This document shows positions 11,269 through 23,487 of a stretch of DNA of 64,000 bases, one piece after another (within the stretch, counting starts at the first letter, position 1; each line of letters starts with the position of its first letter). The notes under the pieces were generated by a model that had not been told where the DNA came from, ran no database searches, and was given only the letters and a program-made list of their open reading frames with translations. A program made the translations under genes and the position numbers. Origin of the DNA: Enoplosus armatus (taxonomy: Eukaryota > Chordata > Actinopteri > Centrarchiformes > Enoplosidae); contig NC_092186.1 of NCBI RefSeq assembly GCF_043641665.1, positions 23,194,001 to 23,258,000 of the forward strand, given 5' to 3'.

Positions 11269-13309
11269 GTGAGGATATCTCTTTGTTTGTTCATACACCC
11301 AGCCAGCCACTGTTCTTCTATACATCCATTTATACCTAACATTACAACCTGTTGACCCTCCCATAACTTTTTGATGCTTGGATTTGACATCGGGTGACTT
11401 GGTGATTGTGTCGCTCACAGTGTGAATGCAGATTCAAGATGGCCCTTTTGAAATTAAGCTTTGTTTGTGCTATTCTGTTTGGTATTAAATGCATTTTAAA
11501 GTATCTTAAGTTTTAGTTTTATGCATGTATTGCATATGTCCTGCCCCAGGTCACATTTTACAGTATATTACCAGAGATCAAGATATTTAAATCAGATTAA
11601 AGGGTTACTTCCCCCAAATCACAAAAAAAAACCCCAGACGTACAGGTGTTTACATATGTATATGAAGGCTTGAAGACAGGATTCACCTGTCCAAATGAAG
11701 ATAAGAAGGTCTGGTTATGAGACAGTAAGGTAATAGGCCAGCAGACAGAAGGGTGGGCTGAAGAAGGAGGACCACCGTTTGTTTTCTGTGAGTGGTAGCG
11801 CTAATTTTCACTGCGTCTACAAGATGTCACATGACTGTTCACCAGAAAATGGAGCTCAGAACACACAGATGTAGGCGTGATGTGGCCACAGAAAACACAT
11901 GGCCCTTTGTAGAGACTACGCACAAATTTAGAGAATGTGTAGCAAATTCCTCCCAAGAGTTAACAGTCTGTGTCTAACTGGTTAGCTCTGCTTGTGGTAA
12001 GCTGTTGTCTGTTCGGGGGGAAACATGTGTCAGCGTGGTTATGTGCATGACGTCAAACTGGTTCTTAGTCCCTGGTCCCACCTGCTTTGCGGCATGCTCA
12101 CACCTTTAGCTCTCACCTCAACACTCCTCTCTCTGTTTTGTGTGCGTGCATGTATGCACGTGTGTGTGCCAAAACTGAGTTCCTGTTTGTGACTTTGACC
12201 TTTAATGGAGCTGTCTCTGGTGTTAAAGTTGTACCTTGAAACAGCGCTGTCTTTCTTTTCTTAAAGCACTGTCCTTTTTTGTTTTTCTTCTTGTTATTGA
12301 TTCTTGACTTCTTTTGATTTGAAGACGTTTGACTTGAAAAGTCAATAAACTGACTTGACTTGACTTTGTGCGTCATGTGATATGTTTGAATATACTAATA
12401 TATACACGTCCATGGATGTCACTATGTCCTCCTCCAACTGTCTGTATATTCCCTGTCCTCTTCCCATATAATGTGCCTCTTTTCTTCTTTTATGACCAGC
12501 AGCGTGAGCTCACAACCGTGTGTTGATTTAGTGCAGAACTGCCTGTCAGTTCTGTATGCGGAGAGGGGAAGGTGAAACCTCTAATCACAACAGTCACTTT
12601 TATGTGTTCTGTCAGTGTGCTTACTTCTAAAGAGGGAAATGGCAGTGGAATTAACTTTTCCTCTTTCAAGTGGGGAACCCTGAATGCTTCAGGAGCTACT
12701 GTTCTATATAACCATGGTGGCAGTATCCTTGAGCTGCCACTAGAGGGCAACAGTGTATCAGCTGTGTTTCCTTTGGTTTCTCTACCACTGTACTTTGCAA
12801 TCTCAGAAGTAAAAGAAATTAGACTATTTTGTTATTTGCTTGCATCTGAATGCAATGTACAATATACAGTAGTTGGAGCAGCTTTATAGGGCTGCATCCG
12901 GTTATGCTTTATCAAATAATTGTTCAGTCAATGTCAATATCAAATGTCAAAAAGTAGTAGAGTAGTAGTAGAGAAACTGCCATCACAGCCCAAAGTGACA
13001 TTTTCAAATGTCCTGTTAGGTTCGATGAACTGTCCAAAACCCAAATATATTCCATTTACAATGATATAAAAGAAAAAAGCAGCAAATACTAAGTTTGGAG
13101 AAGCATTTCTGACTTGACAACCTCAGTGTGCTGATATTTTATCAATTATTCATTCATTGTTTCCACTTGTTTTGTTTTCAGTCTCTCATTTTAACAGTCA
13201 CGCGTTCAATCATTCATCCATCCCTTCAATGTGTCATAATCTCATTTACTAATCCACTAAACCCTTCAGTCACTCATCATGGCTCTAATCTCTGCTACTC
13301 TCCTTCCAG
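11269..13309 (+). other. dlg: DLG intron 2
   Basis: The intron runs from donor GTGAGG to acceptor CTCCTTCCAG. It contains a foldback-repeat copy (12889-13105) and a short GACTTGACTT tandem near 12340-12366. The reading frames seen inside have no recognisable content. Confidence 0.8.
12889..13105 (+). repeat. 'GGCTGCA' foldback repeat, copy 1
   Basis: The copy starts GGGCTGCATCCGGTTATG and contains CACAGCCCAAAGTGACATTTTCAAATGTC and CCAAAACCCAAATATATTC...GCAGCAAATACT. These are phrases of a very common teleost repeat that begins with GGCTGCAAC. Related copies are at about 29180 and 56794. Confidence 0.6.
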
Positions 13310-14147
13310 ACATTCAGGAGTACTACGAGTTGACCATCCTTGCTGACAGCAAGAGTTCTCTGACAAAGATTCTCCCTGCCGACAGAAACCTGCTAGCAGA
13401 GCTCGCAGCTCAGCCACAGCCTCCCCCTGGTCCCCTGAGCCCCCAAGCTTCTGTAGGATCGTCCGAGCCAAAACCCCTGGCCCCCAAACCCAAGTCAATC
13501 AAGTCCCGTGCTCCTCCAACCCCACCGACACCCACAACGAATCCATCTTCCCCAACAACACAGTCCATTACACCCCAGTCACAGTCAGCCAAGGTCAAGT
13601 ACCGTGCTCCTCTCCCTCCTGTCCAGCCTGGAGCCTCCAAATCATTGGCATCGGAGACTCCTAATCCCTCTTCTCCCTCTGCTGCCACATCCCCTGGAGT
13701 CCCAGTGAATGGTGTAGAAACCCCCACTGGCTCCATCAAAAAACCTCCTCGAGTATCACTGAATGGAACAAAGCCACGTCTTACTGCCGCCAATTCTGAT
13801 GTTTCTTCAGAAAGTTCCACCACCTCGGCCAATCCTCAGAGCTGCTCTGTCTCTCCAGACCTCAACCTGGTGACTGTCTCAGCCCTCGTCTCCAGCACCA
13901 TCCAAGGCCTCGTGGCTCCAACCAGTCCAGACAGACTTACCTCTACCAGCACCACTCCTAGCACCAGCCCAGGTCTCAACAGAGTCACGGATGTTACCAT
14001 TATCTCTACAGCTCTTGCGGCCAACAAGTACCCAGGCATAGGCAAAGTCGCTCCCAGCACGAGTCCAACAAGCCCCAACCAGGGAAAATTTACCTTCAGC
14101 AGCCCCACAGTTCCTCCAGGGTCTTTGACTACAGGGCCTCATCTGAG
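13310..14147 (+). CDS. dlg: DLG-family MAGUK, exon 3 (end of L27 plus Pro/Ser/Thr-rich linker)
   Basis: This 838-bp exon has acceptor CTTCCAG and donor GAG|GTATGA. It completes a split Asp codon, reads DIQEYYELTILADSKS (residues 64-79, matching DIQEFYEVTLL after the DLG1 L27), and stays open for 278 codons. The remainder is low-complexity Pro/Ser/Thr: PTPPTPTTNPSSP, LPPVQPGAS, GSIKKPPRVSLNGTKPRL, TSPDRLTSTSTTPSTSP and many S/T-P dipeptides. The phases into and out of the exon fit. Known DLG1/PSD-93 beta forms have only a few dozen residues between L27 and KYRYQ, so this long linker is unusual. It offers SH3-type PxxP sites and proline-directed kinase sites. No folded domain is visible. Confidence 0.85.
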
Positions 14148-14649
14148 GTATGACCAACAAATGAGCATACATTTTGATTGGTAGTAGGGTACATTAGCAA
14201 ACCAGACTTTACTGACATTTTATAGACTCAAACACTAAAGCAATGGGCAAAGATGTGGACAAAAGAAAAAAACAACAACTATCACTTCTTGTTTGTTGAT
14301 ACATTGAATAAAGATGTGGAGGGAAAAACAGTGGGCTACGAACTATGCTAACTAACTAATTAACGAAACACAAAACCCACTTTAAGAAAGATTTACGTAA
14401 TCCCTGGTGTTTAAGGCAGTAAAGCTAATAGACTAACACTCTGGATATGGATTAATTCACAACTCTTGTTCAGTCAGTGATAGAAATGAAAAGAATATGC
14501 AAATGTCTCTAATTATTATTTTTAATGGGAAACTATTTATGCATTAAATGCCATGCTTTGTATGATGAAAATGTGTGTGTATGTCTGGTGTAGTGGTACA
14601 GAGTTGAGTTCACCTCCAGACACCCTCTCTCCTTGATCTCTGTTCCTAG
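14148..14649 (+). other. dlg: DLG intron 3
   Basis: A short intron running from GTATGA to the acceptor TCTGTTCCTAG. No feature is seen. Confidence 0.8.
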
Positions 14650-14746
14650 TCCAACCAGCCCTGGGCCAGCAAAAGTCACCTCCACTAGCCTTAGCCACGG
14701 TCCAGCCAGCCCCAGGCCAGCGACGCTCCCACTGACCCCCAACAAG
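14650..14746 (+). CDS. dlg: DLG-family MAGUK, exon 4 (end of Pro/Ser/Thr linker)
   Basis: This 97-bp exon has acceptor TTCCTAG and donor AAG|GTAAGA. It completes a Ser codon split after exon 3 (AG|T) and reads SPTSPGPAKVTSTSLS, then HGPASPRPATLPLTPNK, ending exactly in phase 0. That is the phase needed to join the KYRYQ exon at 35988. The composition (S/T-P, G/A-P) continues that of exon 3, supporting one linker spread over two exons. It corresponds to residues 343-375. No counterpart in mammalian DLG proteins is known to me. Confidence 0.75.
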
Positions 14747-16187
14747 GTAAGACATCTGTGGTTGTTTTGTATCAGTGCCTGAGGAAACCTGCAGGAAATC
14801 TCTCCACAGTTAATAGCAGAGTATAATACATATTGCCTCCTGTCTGAAGGTGGGTAATATGAGGTTAGATTTTCTCTCCTGAGTCTTAGAGAAACTACTA
14901 TTTAATGGAAATATGGTCTCTATTATCTCCTTGTACATAGGAGAGCTTGTCTTGTCGCTGGCTAGATTTTCTTGATAATGACATTTTAGTTCCGAAGGGT
15001 TTCCTTTTACTGTGTTGCACCACATTTTCTGCCCCCTGCTTGTGCCCAGTTTCTCATTTATGGGTCCGGCTTATGAAGAAATTAGGAGTACACCCATGGA
15101 GCTACGACTGAAAATTGTAACTTAATACACCAATACAGAACGTGATGTTTTCATTTCAATTGTGTGGCTGCTTCATGTCTAGCGTATCACTTCTCCTACA
15201 TGGGAATAGTTTAGATATAGGTCAAACATACTAGTGACAACATGTCTCCTCTTGAACCAGAAAATTGAAAGTCTGCTGGTGGCTGCAGAGAGCAGGGTTA
15301 GATGGACAGAGCGTTTATGAAGGATGGCTGTTTGAACATTGGCTTACATTGCATGACATGATCTGACAGGGGGAATCAATTCACTTCACTAACATTTTAC
15401 TGTCCAGTAGAGTCAGCGGAACGAGCTCAGGGATGGGCGCATGCAACTCGTTTAGTCTTGTTGATCTTGAATTGAATGGATCTGTGTGGTTTGGGCAGTT
15501 TGGCCACATGGCTTGCACCGTTTACGCCGTTTCAATCTGCTGCTGATCATGCTGATATTGTTGTGCTTAAGTTGTTTGTCAGCACAGTGCTGTATGTGCA
15601 TCAGGCGACATTTGTCCCCCCAGCGAAATACTGCTTGTATCGTGTTGGGGTTGGTGCTAACAGGGTACATTCATGTGCTGCTTAGGAGTTCCTCATGAAT
15701 TAATGAATCCAACAACAACTGGAAACTGGGGGGTTCATTTAGTTGTCTTCTCTCTCGAAATGCACAATATTGAGTTATCAATTTTAACCAGACAAAAAAG
15801 ACATTTTTGCCAAGTGTTAAGAGACCAAAGTTTGAATGAAATCAAACACATTTTTCGCATTGTCATTGCTCATTTAACCTTAACCATTAAACTGTTTGGA
15901 AAAGGCAGGCACTTTCAAAAAAGACTAGCCTCAGGGGATTGGATGAACCATCTGTCTATCACTGTCTATCAAGGGGCTAACTTCAACCAACCAGATCAAC
16001 AAACCATGTGACGAGAAAAGCTTTCAGTGATGTTCTTTTGCTCCTCTTTCAATGAAGAAATACTCTCCAGTTCTGATATAACTGATGCTACAGTAGCGTC
16101 TATGCTAACCTCTGTAGGAGCCAACAGTCGCTGCTCGCTGTCCTAAAGCACTCTAGCTGCATATAGTTCCTCATAGGGCGCTGATGG

Positions 16188-16210
16188 GGCCGAACCACTG
16201 TGGTTCGGCC
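16188..16210. repeat. Perfect short palindrome
   Basis: GGCCGAACCAC, one spacer T, then GTGGTTCGGCC: two 11-bp arms in perfect inverted repeat within intron 4. Confidence 0.9.
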
Positions 16211-16863
16211 ACAAGCGCATATCTTGAGCCCTGGCAAGACGGATTCTCGCGTGATCTCGCATGAATCCAGCTGCCTCGCAAGGTAATTGCTCATTATCTA
16301 TTAATCCTGAATTGTGTAGTGAAAGAGATTGCTAGTATTAAATGGCTGTCGATGAAACTGAGACCCAATAATAATGTGCAGACAGACGGGCAGCTTTCTG
16401 TTGGCAGCAGTGAGCACCAGGAGAGAACCAACAATGAGTGCAGAGCCAGTGGAGGGTGGGGCCGGACAGAAGTAGAGCAGGACAGGAACAGAAACGGATG
16501 TAAAAACGTGTGTATGTGTGTGTTTGTTTTATGCAAACGATTCGGGTGTGAGACATTTCCAGCCCAACTTTCCCATCTCTCGCTGCTCCGCTGGTCTTGT
16601 ATAGTATGTGTAGTACAGTATATTGTAAGGTTCCAAATCCAGCGGCAATTGTGATGATGTTGTGTATCTCGAAAAAGACCAGTACCCTGAGTGAGTGAAA
16701 TCTCTGTGTGAAGCTTCAGGGTGCACATGGAGCTTTAACTTCGCCAATATCCGCCGTCAAAGTTGAAAGTAGAGCATCCATTGCTATGCCGCTGTTACTG
16801 TTCACTTAGTCTAACCCCCTACTTCTGCCAAACAGAGACTGACCTGATAAAGCAGCAGAGAGT

Positions 16864-16888
16864 GGTGTGTGTGTGTGTGTGTGTGTGT
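16864..16888. repeat. GT microsatellite
   Basis: A GT tract followed by a longer degenerate GT-rich stretch to about 17040. Frames read through it are artefacts. Confidence 0.9.
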
Positions 16889-17059
16889 ATGTATTTGTGT
16901 GTGTGCTTATGTCTGTGTATGCACGTCTGTCTGTGTGAGTGTTTGCCTGTGCATCCATGTGTATGCGTTTCTGCGCCTGTCTCTGCATGTTTGCCTTTCT
17001 GTTTTTTTTTTTTTGTGTGTGTGTGTGTGTGCCGAGTGTGTCCTGCTCCTCGTGTGCGG

Positions 17060-17070
17060 ATATATATATT
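17060..17070 (+). promoter_or_regulatory. dlg: Possible TATA-like element of the MDC first exon
   Basis: ATATATATATT follows a GC-richer stretch about 360 nt upstream of the ATG at 17427. A start site some 30 nt downstream would give a 5'UTR of about 330 nt containing an upstream ATG (17098). The evidence is position and base composition only. Confidence 0.25.
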
Positions 17071-17426
17071 CTGAGCCATGCACTTTTTGAGGTCAAAATG
17101 TGGCTACCAGCTGCCATAGAACGAAGACAGCAGCTGGAAAACAAGAGGGCGGGTGGAGGTGCACCGGGACAGCTGCCATGTTTCCGAGTCGGCCTCTATT
17201 TTAGCGGAGAAGCCCATCGCTGGCTGCTCTGATGAAAGGACAGGTGGAGAGGTGGAAAGGGAGGAGAGAGAGATTGAGGGATGAAAGAAGAGGATGAAAA
17301 GGAGGAGACAGAGACGGGCAGACGGCAGAAGGATGTCACCGGCAGCAACAAGCGGCTGAGTGGTGGAACGGGAAAGTTGCGGCTGGAAGATGTTTCGGTG
17401 AAAGTTTGCCGGTCGGACTGGTGAGG

Positions 17427-17456
17427 ATGGACTGCATCTGTATCCTCACTACCAAG
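17427..17456 (+). CDS. dlg: DLG-family MAGUK, alternative first exon (MDCICILTTK, palmitoylated alpha-type start)
   Basis: The exon is ATG GAC TGC ATC TGT ATC CTC ACT ACC AAG followed by the donor GTGAGA, with A at -3 and G at +4. The ten residues match the PSD-95/DLG4 alpha start MDCLCIVTTK at eight of ten positions (I for L, L for V). In PSD-95, Cys3 and Cys5 are palmitoylated and drive synaptic membrane targeting; both are kept here. The exon ends in phase 0 and can join the KYRYQ exon at 35988 as ...TTK|KYRYQ, exactly as in PSD-95. It gives an isoform without L27. It is too short to be found by reading-frame length, so the call rests on the motif and the donor. Reports of an alpha-type SAP97 mean this start does not settle the paralog. 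Confidence 0.88.
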
Positions 17457-18235
17457 GTGAGACGCAGGAGGAGCGCAGATTAGAGACAAACAAATCAGGG
17501 CAACAGGGTGAGACAAGTGTGGACGTACGGCCTCGGGTCACGTTTTCTGGTAACTAAATGATCAGGGTGTCGTGATCAGAGTCCATCATCCGTTCATTAA
17601 TCCATAACAACCGCCTCTTTCATTTTTATGTGGAAATGGTGTGTGAATGGTGTGCTAAGCTTTGGATGTGCCAGATTTCCTCATGTGATCTTTCTGATTA
17701 TAAACTGTCGCCATGGTAGCATGCTTTTTTAATGGAAAAGTGAGACCCTGCAGTCCCTTGGGGGATTCCGCAGAACAAATACAAATGAAACATTTCACAA
17801 TAAAGCACGGGCTCAGTAAATGATGGCAAACTACGTGCACCTGCTCACAATTAGCCATATCAGATTGGTGACTTAAGTCGCTTACTGCACAGATGCTGCA
17901 CTTTGTGAATGAACAGGCTATAAGGCGGTATCTTACAGGAACAGGTTGTGCTCTAGTGAAGCGACTCTAATGGGAATGCCGAGCTGACGGTCTGACAACA
18001 TGTGACACCCGGAGAGACAGGAAACTGGGTTGATAGGACGCACACTTCAAAAGACCAGCTATCTGACTGGCTGGCTGGCTGTGTGGATAGCTGGCCGACT
18101 CACTGGTTGACTGACCGGCTGACTGGTCTCAAGGCAGGGGAGCGTTTTTAACACTTGGCTAAAAACAAGGCTGGCAGCGTTAAACACATACATCACGCAC
18201 GCATGTGCATGCTCAGAAATGCATGGCCCATTTAA

Positions 18236-18335
18236 AAGCAGCAGAACCAACGAGGGCTGGGATGAGCTCCAGCTCCCCGCGACCCTGCACAGGATAAGTT
18301 GGTATGGACAATATGTGGATGGAGGATTTAACTGA
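18236..18335 (+). repeat. 3' end of a widespread teleost repeat
   Basis: GGGCTGGGATGAGCTCCAGC, then CCCCGCGACCCTGCACAGGATAAG and ...TGGATGGAGGA. This is the characteristic end ('gctgggataggctccagc..ccccgcgaccctg..aggataag..atggatgg') of an abundant fish element. A 5' part of the same family is at about 29650. Confidence 0.75.
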
Positions 18336-20953
18336 TAAAGTTGCCGTCATTAGAAGGTGAGTGAAAGTTACAGAAACTGTTGGATGCAGCCCCCACACAC
18401 AATTCTGACATCAGAAAGGCATGAGGGGAGGTGGGTTTCAGAGACTGTTTGACGACCTTACAAACACTTTTTCTTTGTTGAAGTAAGAACAAAACCAACT
18501 AAAGGAACTAATAATGTGTGTGTGAGAGAGAATTATACTGCAGATCTTTGCTGTAAATTCTCATCAGTTGTTAGACTTGCCGCTACATCTCACATTGTTC
18601 TTCCAGGCTGCAAAGTTTTAGACTAGACTAGACCACACCACCTGATCCTGATCCTGCATGTTCAAAAAGTAGCACTTTGCCCTGAGATTCTTGTGGTTGT
18701 ATCATACATAGTTAAGACATCCAATGCGTGGTTAAATCCTAGTTTAAGCTTGGTCTTGGGACACGGCTCAGTTTTTGGCGGTCTGGCCTTCATTCAAACT
18801 TTGACTCTCAGTCTTGATTGCGCTTATTCGTGGACTTGTCTTGAACTCTACTTAGGTGTTTGCGCCACATTATCAACTTGATGGACAAGCACTTTTGGCC
18901 ACTGGGTCGCCCTGCCAGCTTAGTAAGAAATACTGTCCTGCAGCGAGTTCATGAGCTCGCTTATTAGCTATTAGGAGCAAGACCTTCTGTCATGCTGGCA
19001 AACACGGGGATTGTGAGTTTGAGACTGGACAGGGAATCAAACTCTCATTAGCATGAGTGACTATTGCAAAGCTGTAAATTCTACCCAAAAGGCCCGATTA
19101 CAATACAACAAAGCCTTAGAAAGAAACTGTGCGGTCTTTTAAGTCGAAGGGATCTGGCGAAGTGCGAGAGGAGGGAGACACACACACGCACACACACACA
19201 CACGTCATACACACACGTCACACACGTCACACGCACAAGTCTGCAGTCTGTTGGCAGATATGCAAACAGAGTGCAGGATTCCATCTCACTTCATTTGGTT
19301 AATCTCGTTTATCTCATTAAGATAATGGATTAGAAAACAGAGGGTGTTTCCTGAGCCCTGAGACTGCTAGATTACTGTTGGAGGATGTTTCATCCTCTCT
19401 CATCCTGCTTGATTCATTTCTTCTTCCCATCGCCCACCCTGACCCCCTTTGACTCTTTCACTATGTGCATTCTGTGAAGTGCATAAGAAATACCTAAATG
19501 CACTAGTTAACGGGACATCTAATCTTCTAAGATATCCCCTGGGTTGATCAGAGACGCATTTGGTTACCTTAACAAGAACGTTATACGAAATTCAATGAGT
19601 TTCCACTGCGCACACATATAGATACCAGGAAGTGCAGGCCAATCTAGCAGGTTGCAAGCACCTATAATCATGACATAAATATGAAGGTTAAATCTTACAT
19701 TATAGTACTCATGGATGTATGTAATAAAATCCTTCAAATATATATTCAGTAGCATCTATGCTTGTGGAGATTGTTGCCAAACAAAGTATGTGGATTTTAC
19801 TTTCTATTGATATTCTCTTCTCTGTCTGGTTTTAGCACTGTGCGATTGTTGTTTGGTCTTACTGAGTGTCACCGGCCTCCCATGCTCCATGAGAGCAAGA
19901 GTCTCTCCTAAGAGGCTTACCTTAGGCTGCTAATAGTCTTTACAGAGGTGGAGCTATTTTAGGATGGACAAAGAGGAGAAAAGAGAGGGGGGAAAAAAAA
20001 ATGAGAGAGAGACACACAAAGACCGGAGGAAGGGGAGAGATCAAGTATGAGAGCGAGTCCATGAGCACGGGTTCCTCGCACACCTACCCTTTCTGGGTTA
20101 TTTTACGGGATTTTGCCGGAAAACTCCATGTCACAGCGTTCCACCTATCCGTGCGTCTGTGCAACTGTCCAGCTGGCACTGTGGTGTAACTGTGAGGAGG
20201 GATCACGGCAAATTAATCAACGCAGAAGGCATGAGGGGAGAGGAGAGGAGGGAGAAAACTTCCCCAGCAGCTCCGGGGCCATTGAGCCCAGAGCTATGTA
20301 TTTGCAGTAGGACTATCACAGTAATGTAGGACTGCCATCACAGGTTAGCTCACTTCATGACACCCTCTGCGAAAGGTTAAACGTCCATCTCAGCTCTGTT
20401 AGATCCACACCTGTTGTGAAGAACTGGACTAAGTCTGTAGGTCTTTGGAGAGCCCTGCCTGTAGTAGGGCTGACACCCACTGGGCCAGCACGAGGGACAC
20501 ATGTAAAGATGGACCGTCGCAACTCTGCATCCTCAAACAATGTAATGTATCTTCACTTACTTAAACTCATTCTCTGACTCACCTGCTGTTCTTAGGTGTG
20601 GTTCACACAGAAGAGTGTCTTGTAGTTATGGTAGAGAGTAGCAAGGCCAACTGAGGTCAACTCAATGTCAGTAATGAATGACCAGCAGACCACTACTATT
20701 GTGTATTAATGTGTGGTGTATGGAAAGTCATAGTGCATAGTTTGGTGCATTTTCTGTTAGCTCTGTGTTTTTGCATTCACAATTTGGGTCGGTTTTGAAG
20801 CTTGTTTACAATCAAACAAAGGTGTGTGTGTTTACATACTGTGTACACATGTAAGGCACATGATCTGTGAGCCTTGCGTAAATACACCACCACGAACGAA
20901 ACATAAAAACACTGTGCAAAAAAACGTCCTGTTTTTTTCTTTCTCAGAATTTT

Positions 20954-21730
20954 GCAGTGGTGGAATTTAACTAAGTACATTTACTCAAGTCCCATGCTTA
21001 AGTACAATTGTGAAGTACTTAGTAGTAGTAGTATTTCCATCTACTCCACCACATTTCAGTGGGGAATATTGTAACTTTTACTCCAGCGTATTTGTTTGAC
21101 AGCTTTAGTATTTACCCTTCAGATTAAAATTTTAAAAACACGATCATCTTCTAAAATAGTATTGTGGTTTCAGTGTGTGGTGGAAACAGTGATTTCCAAG
21201 CATTTTACCTCAGTGTCTCCTTGCCACATTTCAAATGTCTATGATTTGTTAGCAGCAGTTCCACCAAAGAGACATTTCCCCCCTAAACTTCTCAGACGGT
21301 TATATTTAAATAACAGTTTCAGACTAAAAATGGTCAAATCATCCAATCTAATATATATAACAGCAAAATCTAAAAGATTCAGAGTGTTTTTCCGTCTTTT
21401 CCTCTCCCATGAATCATCTGACGACTCCCAAGATTTATCTTGTGACCCCTTGGAGGGGCCCAACCCCTAGGTTGGTAACCACTGGACTAAACTAGCTGAC
21501 TGTATATAAAGTAGTTGAAACGAGCTCCGCCTCAATCTGCTACAACAGTAAAATGCTACTTACACTATTGATGCATCAGTGGGGGGGCTGGTTCTCTGCA
21601 AAACGAGTACTTTTACTTTATATATTATATCTATATTTATATATATATAAATAAGTATCTACAATACTTATTTACTTAGAATTTTAAATGCAGGACTTTG
21701 ACTTGGTGTGCAATGGTGTATTTTTACATT
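20954..21730 (+). repeat. Dispersed teleost repeat, copy B (interrupted)
   Basis: It starts GTGGTGGAATTTAACTAAGTACATTTACTCAAG and later has TATATAAAGTAGTTGAAACGAGCTCC, GATGCATCAG, CGAGTACTTTTACTTTA and TTTAAATGCAGGACTTT. These are the same ordered motifs as 6165-6730. The copy is split by foreign sequence at roughly 21131-21485. Confidence 0.7.
21131..21485. repeat. Insertion inside repeat copy B
   Basis: About 355 bp separates the two halves of copy B. It ends CTTGTGACCCCTTGGAGGGGCCCAACCCCTAGGTTGGTAACCACTGGACTA, a phrase common as a dispersed repeat in fish. A diverged version of its tail (AGGAACCGCTGGACTA) is at about 45341-45356. The boundaries are approximate. Confidence 0.5.
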
Positions 21731-23389
21731 TTATTATTTTATTGGTGCTGAGTCTTCCATCACTGGTACTTAGCCAGCATCAACCTGTTTCAATCAAAGC
21801 CCGTCTTAGGCAAAGTACAGGTTGGCACCCACACATATCAGCATTACAGGCGCCTCCAAAATCATCTTGGAACAAGAAATGTGTCACATCCTTCTGAAAG
21901 ACTGTGATCCAGTCCCTGATTCTTTTCTTGGTTCAGAGGTGCTCGGAATCAAGGGGGTAGGCTGACAACCAAGAGGAGCCAGGTAATTAAGAGGAATTAG
22001 TCCAGGGCCAGAGGTTATGCCTTAAACATTAATGATAGCTGCCCGCTAAATGCCCCAGTCCCTGCCCTGGTTACCCAGCTACTTCTCTTCTGAACTTCAC
22101 AGGCTAACCACAGTTGAACACTAAACTCCACTAACTTTACTCATTCACACTGACATTGACCACAAAGGAAAACATGTCCCTATGTTTAACAAAGGGACGA
22201 GAGAGCCAGTTTAACTAGGACACTTTAACCCCACTGCTTTGCTTTTCTTCGTTTGTTTGGTCAATTCCTTGCAGATAGGTAGATTTAATAACCTCCAGGT
22301 CATGGGTGAATTAATTTGAAAACGTTTCAGCGAAAATGTTTCAGATATCTCCACAGAAGATTGTATAATGTGTCTGGAAACCCAAGTTGTAGCAACTTTT
22401 TTTTTTTTTTTACGGCCCTGACCCTTGAAGGTAGGGTGAGACGCCGGTCGTCACAGTGAGTTAGCAGTAGTTAAATGCATTACTTTGATGCAGGCCTGGA
22501 GACAACATAACTATAATAAGATTAGGTCTAGACAAAATCATAACAACTTAGCATACAAATGATAGTAATATGTGTGGCTTGCTGCATTTTTTTGAGGGTC
22601 CTTTCCATGAAAAAGGTACCTACTTACCTACTGTGGTAAGTTACAACGCCTGACTATCTTCTTTTGTGTTCTCCTTGCTCATTATTTCCAAAATTATAAA
22701 ATGGATCTAATCACACAGTCCGATATCAATGGTTGGTACAATAATTGAATATAACGGCTATGATGTCTAACGCTTTTACAGTTTAGCATCACTTTGTGGC
22801 AAAGGGGACACGTAGTCAAACATAGTCACTTAAACTGGCTAACTGTTTTTCAACCTAATTCCATCCAAGTCCACATCCCTGAAACCAAGCCAAATCCGGA
22901 AGCCATGCACAGGCAAGAGCCAGCTCACATTTGGCTATCAGGTCTTAGACCTCAGCCACCATCAGCCCAATTTGGCTGGTCACCAGCGTCAACTGTGGAT
23001 GCCTAGGACTTGCCAGTGCTTGTCTCTGAAAAATAAATCACCTCGGTGGGGCCGATGAGCCCCATGAACAAGAGTAGTAGTAGTAGTAGTAGTGGCAGTT
23101 TGTGATGAAGGCTGTCGTTCAAAAACAAAAAAACAAAAACAAGAACTGCTGTCAGCAGATGTGTTTCGGTGTTTTTAACAGGAACAGGAGATCGGTTAGC
23201 TTCGTGGCCTCCTCTTTTTCAGTCACTTGTTTGTTGGTCCTGGTGACTTTGCAGCATTTGCCTTTTCAGCAATCTATTGTCCTGGTTAACAGGCTGGCAA
23301 GTTAACATTAAATTGTTCCGCCCATGTCATGCCTAAATACAGCCAGAGCAGCTAATCCCATTAAGCAGACGACTAATCTCTGTGGACCT

Positions 23390-23441
23390 ACACACACACA
23401 TACACACACACACACATTTATACAGAGATACCAAATTACAG

Positions 23442-23483
<42 letters not shown>
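23390..23483. repeat. CA microsatellites
   Basis: CA tracts at 23390-23416 and 23444-23483 are separated by about 27 nt. Confidence 0.95.

Positions 23484-23487
<4 letters not shown>

Larger units (their letters stand above)
14747..17426 (+). other. dlg: DLG intron 4, first part, and 5' flank of the MDC exon
   Basis: The region is mostly featureless single-copy sequence with a 23-bp palindrome (16188-16210) and GT-rich microsatellites (16864-16888, about 17010-17032). The last 350 nt before 17427 become purine-rich and contain short upstream reading frames, as expected for a 5'UTR. Confidence 0.65.

Noticed and set aside
13410..14172. Reverse-strand open frames opposite exon 3
   Set aside because: They are antisense shadows of the Pro/Ser/Thr-rich exon, whose biased codons lack reverse stops.
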